Origin: Gammaproteobacteria bacterium
GTDB lineage: Bacteria > Pseudomonadota > Gammaproteobacteria > Steroidobacterales > Steroidobacteraceae
Direction of reading: 5' to 3'
NCBI GenBank assembly: GCA_003165495.1
Contig: PMMB01000340.1
Location: 1-12,827, forward strand
DNA: 12,827 bases
The first letter of the stretch is position 1. Every line of letters starts with the position of its first letter. Below are positions 7,443-12,827 of this stretch, in pieces. Position numbers and translations under genes: made by a program. Under the pieces are notes generated by a model that did not search any database, was not told the DNA's origin, and worked only from the letters and a program-made list of their open reading frames with translations.

Positions 7443-9049
7443 GCCGTTGCTCCTGCCGCGATTGCGCGCTGATGTAATCGACCGATGGCATCGAGGGCCG
7501 ACGTGACCGCTCCTTCCTGCCAACCGCCTATGTAAGAGGCGTGTTCGCCCGCCAAGACGATGCGTCCATCGATCTCGCACAGATCGTCGTAGTGCTTGGC
7601 GCGGGTATCGGACGTCCACATGCCGAAACAGCCCATCGTGAACGGCGAGCGATGCCACGCCACGGCGACGCCGTTATCGAACTCTTGTGGATATTGGGGA
7701 TGAATCTGACTGCCGTAGTCCAACGCCTTCCGCACGCGCTCATCCGGCGTCATGGCGGTGAATTCCATGGCATTCGTACCCCAGATATACCCGCCCAAGA
7801 GCACGCCCTTGCCGCCGCTGTGAAACCCCGTGTTCGGATAGCCGATGTTGGCGATGGGCAAATCGGTGTAGGTGATGCCGCCAAAGATATGCTCGTCTTC
7901 CTCCCAGAAGCGGCGTTTGAATTGCAGACCCACCTTGACGGCCGAGGCATACGGCACCGCTGCGATGGCGGCGGCCAAGGCCGGTCCGACATTCATGGGA
8001 ATTTGAGCGAGGATGGGCAGCGGAATCGTGCACAAGCACCAATCCGCCCTGGCCTGGAGCTTGGTTCCCGGCTTGCGGGTATCCTCGTACGCGACGCTCA
8101 CGGACTGGTTGTCTTGATGGATGTCAGTGACCTTGGAGTTGTAGCGAATCAACGGACCTAATTCACGGCCGAAGGCCTCGCCGACCCGACCCATGCCGCC
8201 GACCGGTTGGAACAACGCCGTCTGCATGTCGAACATATCGCCGGCCGATATGCCTTGCCACAGCCTCGACTCCAATATGTCCGTCAGGCCGATAGGTTCG
8301 GAGGGAATGGGGCGTGCGGTCAGACCGCCGCCCGGATCCTTTTGGTAACCGCGTCGCTCGCTGCTGGTGTTAGACGAGATATAGGCGTTGGTCTTGTCGA
8401 GCGCCCCCCAATTGCGAAGCGACTCGAGCAATCTCTCTTGATCCTCTTTACTGACCGACGCATCGAGTGCGTTTTGCCGCGTCGCCTTGGATAACAGCTC
8501 GGCCACATGCCCTTGATAATCGGCCTTGATCTCGCGATAGCGCTGCGGCTTGCCGCCAAAGGCCCGGCTGCTGTGCAGATACGCGTTGTAGTTCACCTGC
8601 AGGAACGGTTCGAGCGGTACACCCAGCCGCCTGCAGTAGCTGAGCATGCCTCGGTGGTGATAGGGAATTCGCCAAGGACCGGGATTGATGTACAGGTCTT
8701 TGTCGAACCGGCACTGCTGGGTGAGTCCACCGAGTTCCGTGTAGCTGTCGCCGCCGCGTAAGCTCCAATTGCGTCCGCCGGCCCGATCGTTGTATTCCAA
8801 TACCTGCACCTGATAGCCGGCGTTGCGCAGCTCATAGGCGGCGCTCATTCCGGCAATGCCCGCTCCGAGTATCAGCACCGAGGCGCCCTTGGGCGTGCCT
8901 TGCAAATCGATGGGACCCCGATACGGGGAGTCCGCGGCAAAGCCGAGGCTGCTCATCGCCTGGTACATGGCGGTACTTCCGGCGGTGACGCCGATCATGC
9001 GCAACAGATCGCGCCGACTTGGAGAAGGCACGCCAGAATTTTTTCCCAT
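7439..9049 (-). CDS. Tat-exported FAD amine oxidase/dehydrogenase, L-amino-acid-oxidase-like
   Basis: A 536-residue flavoprotein of the amine oxidase family. The Tat motif S-R-R-D-L-L-R is at 11-17, followed by a weakly hydrophobic stretch to about 38. The FAD Rossmann site G-A-G-I-A-G is at 62-67 with acidic Glu85 and G-G-R at 91-93. G-P-W-R-I-P at 124-129 lines up with the L-amino-acid oxidase segment that carries the substrate carboxylate-binding Arg, here Arg127. Lys372 in A-V-K-V-G-L matches the family's conserved lysine near FAD N5, and G-E-H-A-S-Y-I-G-G-W-Q-E-G-A at 501-514 is the C-terminal FAD segment. No covalent-FAD cysteine motif is evident. It should oxidise an amine, probably one with a carboxylate, to an imine in the periplasm. 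The ATG at 9049 is preceded by GAGG; the in-frame ATG at 9088 has no ribosome site. Overlap with the cytochrome c gene suggests it works as a dehydrogenase rather than an H2O2-forming oxidase. Confidence 0.87.
   Translation of the reverse strand: MGKNSGVPSPSRRDLLRMIGVTAGSTAMYQAMSSLGFAADSPYRGPIDLQGTPKGASVLILGAGIAGMSAAYELRNAGYQVQVLEYNDRAGGRNWSLRGGDSYTELGGLTQQCRFDKDLYINPGPWRIPYHHRGMLSYCRRLGVPLEPFLQVNYNAYLHSSRAFGGKPQRYREIKADYQGHVAELLSKATRQNALDASVSKEDQERLLESLRNWGALDKTNAYISSNTSSERRGYQKDPGGGLTARPIPSEPIGLTDILESRLWQGISAGDMFDMQTALFQPVGGMGRVGEAFGRELGPLIRYNSKVTDIHQDNQSVSVAYEDTRKPGTKLQARADWCLCTIPLPILAQIPMNVGPALAAAIAAVPYASAVKVGLQFKRRFWEEDEHIFGGITYTDLPIANIGYPNTGFHSGGKGVLLGGYIWGTNAMEFTAMTPDERVRKALDYGSQIHPQYPQEFDNGVAVAWHRSPFTMGCFGMWTSDTRAKHYDDLCEIDGRIVLAGEHASYIGGWQEGAVTSALDAIGRLHQRAIAAGATA
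7450..7454 (-). promoter_or_regulatory. Ribosome binding site of the cytochrome c gene
   Basis: AGGAG on the minus strand, 7 bases before the ATG at 7442, lies inside the end of the flavoprotein gene. With the ATGA overlap it indicates translational coupling and supports this start over upstream ones. Confidence 0.7.
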
Positions 9050-9054
9050 CCCAA

Positions 9055-9058
9055 CCTC
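9055..9058 (-). promoter_or_regulatory. Ribosome binding site of the flavoprotein gene
   Basis: GAGG on the minus strand, 5 bases before the ATG at 9049. It supports this start over the in-frame ATG at 9088, which lacks any purine-rich site. Confidence 0.5.
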
Positions 9059-9240
9059 GAGTGAAGAACGACCCCGCTTGGGTGCCATCAGTTATCACAT
9101 GAAGCGCGGCCGCAATCAAGCCGGGAGCAAGATGAGGGCACATGCCAATAGAGTGCATTCTCGCCGGCACACGCCCTCATACCTGCCGCAATCCCGCTTT
9201 TTATATTATACTCGTGACATTACAAAGAGCGACCGTTTTC

Positions 9241-9244
9241 GAGG
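9241..9244 (+). promoter_or_regulatory. Ribosome binding site of the carnitine dehydrogenase gene
   Basis: GAGG, 9 bases before the ATG at 9254. It would touch the alternative TTG at 9245, so it favours the ATG. Confidence 0.45.
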
Positions 9245-9253
9245 TTGGCAATC

Positions 9254-10738
9254 ATGCGGAATGTGAAGACACTCGGGCTTCTCGGCACCGGCGTCATCGG
9301 CGGCGGGTGGGCGGCGCGCGCGCTGCATTTTGGAATCGACGTCATCGCGGCAGACATCAAGCCGGAAATGGAAGAGTGGATTCGCGGCGCGGTAGCCAAC
9401 GCCGAGCCTGCCTTGGCGAGGCTGACCTTCGCGCCTTTGCCGCCCAAGGGCCAATTGTCGTTCACCACGGATCTTAAGGTGATGGCGCAGCGGGCCGATT
9501 TCATCCAAGAGAACATTCCGGAACAATTACCCTTGAAGCAGCGCATGCTGGCCGAAGTCAGCCGGCACGCTGCGGCGGACGTCATCATTGCGTCGAGCAC
9601 TTCGGGCCTCACGCCGACCGACTTGCAGCGCGATATGGCTTCGCCCGGGCGCTTTTGCGTGGCGCATCCGTTCAATCCCGTCTATTTGTTGCCCTTGGTC
9701 GAGCTGGTAGGTGGGCAAAAAACGGTGCAGGACACCATCGATGCGGCGGCGAAATTTTTCACCTATATCGGGATGCACCCGCTGCACGTGCGGCGCGAGG
9801 TGCCGGGACACTTGACCGATCGCCTGCAGGAAGCGTTGTGGCGCGAAATTCTGCATCTTGTGAATGACGGGGTGGCCACCACCGGCGAGCTTGACGAATC
9901 CATCATTTACGGACCGGGTCTGCGTTGGGCGGCAATGGGCACGAATCTGATCTACCACCTCGCGGGCGGCGAGAGCGGCATGCGGCATATGCTTGCGCAA
10001 TTCGGCCCTTGCCTGAAGTGGCCCTGGACCAAACTCGAAGCACCGGAACTCACCGAGACCTTGATCGATCGCATGGTCGAGGGCACACAGGCGCAGGCTG
10101 CGGGCCGTTCCATTCGAGAACTCGAGCGCCTGCGCGACGATTACCTCGTCGCGATCCAGCAGGTGCTTCGGCAATACAATATCGGCGCCGGCGCCACATT
10201 GCGCTCGCTCGAGGAACGGCTGTATCAAGAGGCCGCAACCGCCCGCGCCGCACAGTCGATTGATCCGGATAAGCCTCTGCGATTGCTGGACACTGTGGTG
10301 AGACCGGAATGGGTGGACTATAACCGCCATATGTCGGACTTTCGTTACAGCCAGGTATTCGGTGATGCGATGGATGCGCTTTTTCGCCGCGCCGGAGTGG
10401 ATGAGACCTACCGCGAAACCGGACGCATGTATTACTCCGTCGAGAATCACGTCAGACACCTCGGAGAGGCCAAGGCGGGCGAGCCGCTGTACGTCACGAC
10501 GCAGTTGCTTGGAGTTGATGACAAGCGCTTGCACGTCTTTCATCGGATGCATCGCGGCCGCGACGACAAGCAAATCGCCACGGCGGACCAAATGTATCTG
10601 CACGTCGACACCGGCGCCGCCAAGGCGGCGCCGGCCGATGCCAAGATCCGCGCCAAGCTCGAGTCGATTCGCAGCAAACAGGCTGGATTGCCGCCGCCGC
10701 CCGAGGCGGGCCGCGCGGTTGGGCGCGCGCAGCGCTAG
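9254..10738 (+). CDS. lcdH: L-carnitine 3-dehydrogenase fused to a betainyl-CoA-type thioesterase
   Basis: A 494-residue two-domain protein. The N-terminal part (1 to about 320) is a 3-hydroxyacyl-CoA-dehydrogenase-type fold. It has NAD-binding G-T-G-V-I-G at 11-16, S-S-T-S-G at 114-118 and H-P-F-N-P-V-Y-L-L-P-L-V-E-L with catalytic His138 and Glu150. The stretch from there through L-H-L-V-N-D-G-V-A-T-T-G-E to I-R-E-L-E-R closely matches Pseudomonas CdhA, which oxidises L-carnitine to 3-dehydrocarnitine with NAD+. From about 342 to 453 a hotdog (4HBT) domain follows, with D-Y-N-R-H-M at 355-360 as active-site segment, like CdhB, which frees glycine betaine from betainyl-CoA. Fused forms of about 497 residues are known in rhizobia. 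The intermediate lyase (CdhC/BKACE, DUF849) is not in the window. The ATG at 9254 follows GAGG (9241-9244); an in-frame TTG at 9245 is less likely. The downstream regulator gene begins 8 bases after the stop. Confidence 0.9.
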   Translation: MRNVKTLGLLGTGVIGGGWAARALHFGIDVIAADIKPEMEEWIRGAVANAEPALARLTFAPLPPKGQLSFTTDLKVMAQRADFIQENIPEQLPLKQRMLAEVSRHAAADVIIASSTSGLTPTDLQRDMASPGRFCVAHPFNPVYLLPLVELVGGQKTVQDTIDAAAKFFTYIGMHPLHVRREVPGHLTDRLQEALWREILHLVNDGVATTGELDESIIYGPGLRWAAMGTNLIYHLAGGESGMRHMLAQFGPCLKWPWTKLEAPELTETLIDRMVEGTQAQAAGRSIRELERLRDDYLVAIQQVLRQYNIGAGATLRSLEERLYQEAATARAAQSIDPDKPLRLLDTVVRPEWVDYNRHMSDFRYSQVFGDAMDALFRRAGVDETYRETGRMYYSVENHVRHLGEAKAGEPLYVTTQLLGVDDKRLHVFHRMHRGRDDKQIATADQMYLHVDTGAAKAAPADAKIRAKLESIRSKQAGLPPPPEAGRAVGRAQR

Positions 10739-10746
10739 CCCTCGCC

Positions 10747-11370
10747 ATGCCAAAAATCGTCGATCACGCCCAGCGACGCGAAGAGATTGCCCACGTCGCC
10801 TGCCAAGTGGTCGCACACTACGGCTTCGAGCAAGCCACGGTGGCACGCATTGCCCGTGCGGCCGGCTACACGACGGGTATGGTGGCTCACTATTACGAGT
10901 CCAAGCAGGACATCATTCTGGCCGCCTTGCGCCTGATTTTGTTGCGAATCGAAGCAAGGCTCACACGTAAGCGCGAGAGCGGTGAAGCGAATCTCTTGGA
11001 AGTGCTGTCCGAGGCGCTGGCCATCGATGCGCAAAGATTCACCGAGTGTGCCTTTTGGATGGCCTTTTGGGGTCAGGTGTCCGCGGACAAAAAACTTAAG
11101 CGACTCAACGTCTGGGTGCACCGTGAGTACATGCGTTTGTTCACCCGTTGCTTTGCCGAGCATTGGCAGGAATGGCCGGCATGGCCGCAACCGGTGCGCG
11201 ATCAAGTGCTGCGCTCGGTGGTGACATTCATCAACGGACTAACCGCAAGCGCCGTCACCAGCCCGAGCGATTGGCCGGCTGGGATGCAGATCGAACAATT
11301 GCGGTTGCAATTGGACCTGCTACGTCAATGGGGAAGACGAGACGTGCGCTGCGGCTCCCGGCTGAAATGA
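10747..11370 (+). CDS. TetR-family transcriptional regulator, BetI-like
   Basis: A 207-residue TetR regulator. The N-terminal helix-turn-helix domain lies at about 8-55 with T-V-A-R-I-A-R-A-A-G-Y-T-T-G at 31-44 and the closing H-Y-Y-E-S-K at 48-53. It resembles BetI, the choline-responsive repressor of glycine betaine synthesis, both in the M-P-K start and in the ligand domain (F-W-M-A-F-W-G at 103-109 and I-N-G-L near 162-165). The second gene of the carnitine operon, it probably represses or tunes this operon and perhaps the divergent flavoprotein/cytochrome genes. The likely effector is a quaternary amine or CoA intermediate such as carnitine or glycine betaine, an inference from family and place. 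There is no clear Shine-Dalgarno before the ATG, so translation may depend on ribosomes arriving from the upstream gene. The stop TGA overlaps the ribosome site of the next gene. Confidence 0.87.
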   Translation: MPKIVDHAQRREEIAHVACQVVAHYGFEQATVARIARAAGYTTGMVAHYYESKQDIILAALRLILLRIEARLTRKRESGEANLLEVLSEALAIDAQRFTECAFWMAFWGQVSADKKLKRLNVWVHREYMRLFTRCFAEHWQEWPAWPQPVRDQVLRSVVTFINGLTASAVTSPSDWPAGMQIEQLRLQLDLLRQWGRRDVRCGSRLK

Positions 11371-11373
11371 GGG
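11369..11373 (+). promoter_or_regulatory. Ribosome binding site of the acyl-CoA dehydrogenase gene
   Basis: GAGGG overlaps the regulator's TGA stop and lies 7 bases before the ATG at 11381, tying translation of the two genes together. Confidence 0.6.
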
Positions 11374-11380
11374 ATTAACA

Positions 11381-12544
11381 ATGGATTTTTCGCTCAGCGA
11401 TGAACAGCAAATGGTCGTCAAAACGACACGGGAGTTCGTGGTCAATGAGCTTTACCCACACGAGAACGAAGTCGAAGCGACCGGTGTGCTGCGCGAGGAT
11501 CTACATCGGGAGCTGAAGGCGAAAGCCATCGAGGCAGGTTTGTATGCTGCCAACATGCCGGTGGATGTGGGCGGGGCGGGTCTGGATACCGTCACCTGGG
11601 TTCTGTACGAAAAAGAGCTGGGGCGCACCAATTACGCCCTGCATTACTCCTGCGTCGGCCGGCCGTCGAATATCCTGCTCGCCTGCGAGGGCGAGCAAAG
11701 AGAAAGGTACTTGCTGCCCACCGTACGTGGTGATCGAGTCGAATGCCTGGCTATGACGGAGCCGGGCGCCGGCTCGGATCTGCGCGGAATGAAGACCATG
11801 GCGGTCGCGACAGGCGACGATTTCGTCATCAACGGCACGAAACATTTCATCAGCCATGCCGATCATTCGGATTACGTCATCCTGTTCGCGGCCACCGGCG
11901 AAGAGACGACCGCACACGGCGTGCGTAAGAAAATGACGGCGTTTTTGATCGACATGGGACATCCGGGCTTCGAGGTGCGGCCGGGGTATAAGAATGTGTC
12001 ACACCGCGGCTATACCAACAGCATTCTCGAGTTCAACAATTGCCGCGTTCCGAAATCGGCGATATTGGGGGATCTGCACCGCGGCTTTGATGTGGCGAAC
12101 ACCTGGTTGGGAGCCACTCGTTTGCAAGTGGCGGCCACCTGCCTGGGGCGCGCCGAACGCGCTCTGCAGCTATCAACACAGTGGGCGGTGGATCGGGTGC
12201 AATTCGGCCAGCAGATCGGCAAATTTCAAGGCGTGAGCTTCAAGTTGGCCGACATGGTGGTGGAGCTACGAGCCGCCGAGCTCTTGGTTCTGGAAGCTGC
12301 GTGGAAACGCGATCGCAAGATCGATACCGACATGGATATGGCCATCGCCAAAGTCAAAGCCACCGAAATGCTGGCGATGGTGGCCGATGAAGCGCTGCAA
12401 ATACACGGTGGAATGGGACTCATGAGCGACTTGCCGCTGGAGCGCATCTGGCGCGACGCGCGCATCGAACGCATTTGGGACGGCACCAGCGAAGTTCAAC
12501 GCCATATCATCTCGCGCGGCCTGTTGAGGCCCTTGGGCGGTTGA
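11381..12544 (+). CDS. Acyl-CoA dehydrogenase (FAD)
   Basis: A 387-residue acyl-CoA dehydrogenase of normal length and domain order: N-terminal helices to about 120, the middle sheet domain with A-M-T-E-P-G-A-G-S-D at 124-133 and F-I-S-H-A-D at 156-161, and the C-terminal helical domain with R-V-Q-F-G-Q-Q-I-G at 272-280 and the signature I-H-G-G-M-G at 341-346. It should form a trans-2-enoyl-CoA with FAD and pass electrons to electron-transfer flavoprotein in the cytoplasm. At the usual catalytic glutamate (medium-chain type, Y-E-G-T) it has W-D-G-T, so Asp367 is the likely base; the alternative glutamate position of isovaleryl-CoA dehydrogenase appears to be Thr246. As third gene of the carnitine operon, 10 bases after the regulator, it may act on gamma-butyrobetainyl-CoA or on the acyl group of acylcarnitines; the sequence does not decide. 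Confidence 0.9.
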   Translation: MDFSLSDEQQMVVKTTREFVVNELYPHENEVEATGVLREDLHRELKAKAIEAGLYAANMPVDVGGAGLDTVTWVLYEKELGRTNYALHYSCVGRPSNILLACEGEQRERYLLPTVRGDRVECLAMTEPGAGSDLRGMKTMAVATGDDFVINGTKHFISHADHSDYVILFAATGEETTAHGVRKKMTAFLIDMGHPGFEVRPGYKNVSHRGYTNSILEFNNCRVPKSAILGDLHRGFDVANTWLGATRLQVAATCLGRAERALQLSTQWAVDRVQFGQQIGKFQGVSFKLADMVVELRAAELLVLEAAWKRDRKIDTDMDMAIAKVKATEMLAMVADEALQIHGGMGLMSDLPLERIWRDARIERIWDGTSEVQRHIISRGLLRPLGG

Positions 12545-12550
12545 TCCCCA

Positions 12551-12579
12551 GCGGCGTGCACCGGATTGGAGCGCGCCGT
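12551..12579 (+). terminator. Hairpin downstream of the acyl-CoA dehydrogenase gene
   Basis: GCGGCGTGC and GCGCGCCGT form a 9-bp stem with two G-T pairs and an 11-base loop, beginning 6 bases after the stop at 12544. No T-run follows. It may mark the end of the carnitine operon. Confidence 0.35.
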
Positions 12580-12613
12580 GCGCAGCGACCTACACGCTCG
12601 ACGTCTGAATAGT

Positions 12614-12629
12614 CCTACACGAGTGTGGG
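12614..12629. repeat. Short palindrome, possible operator
   Basis: CCTACACGAGTGTGGG has 7-bp arms (one G-T mismatch as DNA) around a 2-base centre; the core ACAC-GA-GTGT is perfect. It lies in the 159-base gap ahead of the last gene. The tight centre fits a dimer binding site better than an RNA hairpin. No regulator is assigned. Confidence 0.3.
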
Positions 12630-12703
12630 CAATTCACCGACCGTAATGCCCCAACTGGGGCGGGATACTCCAGAGCACCCGACTTATGTGCAAGGAGTCC
12701 GTG

Positions 12704-12827
12704 ATGCGCAGTGAAAACGTACCTACCCCTTCGAGTCCGGAGAGACTGCCGCAAGCACCCTACGACCCGCCCGAGCCCGCCCCCCAGGCGGCCGCATGGC
12801 GCAGGGCACTCAAAGTGATCGGATACA
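12704..12827 (+). CDS. Start of an unidentified gene, cut by the window end
   Basis: An open frame of 41 codons runs from the ATG at 12704 to the end of the window. A strong ribosome site, AAGGAG at 12692-12697, lies 6 bases before it and is the main reason to believe the gene. An in-frame ATG at 12686 is possible but would begin ahead of that site. The visible N-terminus is hydrophilic and proline-rich up to about residue 28 (P-T-P-S-S-P, Y-D-P-P-E-P-A-P-Q), then W-R-R-A-L-K-V-I-G-Y. There is no signal peptide in this part. A cytosolic tail before a membrane segment or a folded domain would both fit. I do not recognise the protein, and its role is open. Confidence 0.6.
   Translation, partial: MRSENVPTPSSPERLPQAPYDPPEPAPQAAAWRRALKVIGY

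Larger units (their letters stand above)
9050..9253. promoter_or_regulatory. Shared divergent promoter region, flavoprotein/cytochrome versus carnitine operon
   Basis: This 204-base gap must serve both divergent operons. An AT-rich core contains a perfect minus-strand -10 hexamer TATAAT (9210-9205) that overlaps a plus-strand TATACT (9207-9212), so the two promoters may compete for polymerase. Neither has a good -35 at 16-18 bases, which would fit activator-dependent promoters. CGCTTTTT (9195-9202) and AAAGAGCG (9224-9231) form a 7-of-8 inverted repeat around this core, a possible operator. ATGAGGGC (9132-9139) and GCCCTCAT (9173-9180) form a perfect but widely spaced inverted repeat. The BetI-like regulator in the plus-strand operon is the obvious candidate to bind here. 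Confidence 0.5.

Noticed and set aside
7443..7658. N-terminal extension of the cytochrome c frame up to 7658
   Set aside because: These 72 codons lie wholly inside the flavoprotein gene in another frame, are arginine-rich and precede a clear signal peptide. AGGAG and the ATGA overlap fix the start at 7442.
9050..9088. Start of the flavoprotein at the ATG at 9088
   Set aside because: It has no ribosome site and moves the Tat motif away from the N-terminus; the ATG at 9049 has GAGG at 5 bases.
9132..9180. Perfect 8-bp inverted repeat ATGAGGGC/GCCCTCAT as a defined operator
   Set aside because: The arms are 33 bases apart and a match of this length is not rare in a 200-base region; it is mentioned only as context.
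9527..10846. 439-codon open frame on the minus strand
   Set aside because: It is antisense to the carnitine dehydrogenase-thioesterase fusion and extends into the regulator gene; its arginine-rich translation shows no family motif. It is a by-product of GC-rich codon use.

Overview
The window looks like chromosomal DNA of a Gram-negative, GC-rich heterotroph, most likely a member of the Pseudomonadota. The grounds are a TonB-dependent outer-membrane receptor, a Tat-exported flavoenzyme, Sec-exported c-type cytochrome and hydrolases, and an L-carnitine dehydrogenase/thioesterase fusion of the kind known from Pseudomonadota. The exact lineage cannot be read from the sequence. I see no rRNA, tRNA, CRISPR array, insertion sequence or phage gene.

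Layout. (1) 1-3372, plus strand: the 3' part of a GcvT-like folate-dependent methyl/aminomethyl transferase gene. It is followed after 5 bases by a PotA/PotG-type ABC transporter ATPase, then by a secreted alkaline-phosphatase-superfamily hydrolase. (2) 3408-3959, minus strand: an exported Rid-family (imine/enamine deaminase-like) protein. (3) 4369-6933, plus strand: a TonB-dependent receptor, divergent from the Rid gene across a 409-base region without a gene. (4) 6993-9049, minus strand: a Tat-exported L-amino-acid-oxidase-like flavoprotein whose stop overlaps the start of a secreted mono-heme cytochrome c gene (ATGA overlap). (5) 9254-12544, plus strand: an operon of L-carnitine 3-dehydrogenase fused to a hotdog thioesterase, a BetI-like TetR regulator and an acyl-CoA dehydrogenase. 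It diverges from the flavoprotein/cytochrome pair through a shared 204-base promoter region. (6) 12704 to the end: the start of an unidentified gene with a strong ribosome binding site.

How the parts may work together. The carnitine operon should turn L-carnitine into 3-dehydrocarnitine. After acetyl-CoA-dependent cleavage by an enzyme not in this window, its thioesterase domain would release glycine betaine from betainyl-CoA. A GcvT-like enzyme and a Pot-type ABC ATPase nearby fit uptake and folate-linked demethylation of methylated amines, though their substrates are not fixed by sequence. The most interesting part is the envelope set: a Tat-exported amine/amino-acid dehydrogenase translationally coupled to its probable cytochrome c electron acceptor, close to an exported Rid protein that could hydrolyse the imine product and a TonB receptor that could bring the substrate across the outer membrane. 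This would be a periplasmic amine-oxidation module that feeds electrons straight into the respiratory chain, joined by a shared promoter region to cytoplasmic quaternary-amine catabolism. The protein families are supported by visible motifs; the joint pathway is inference.
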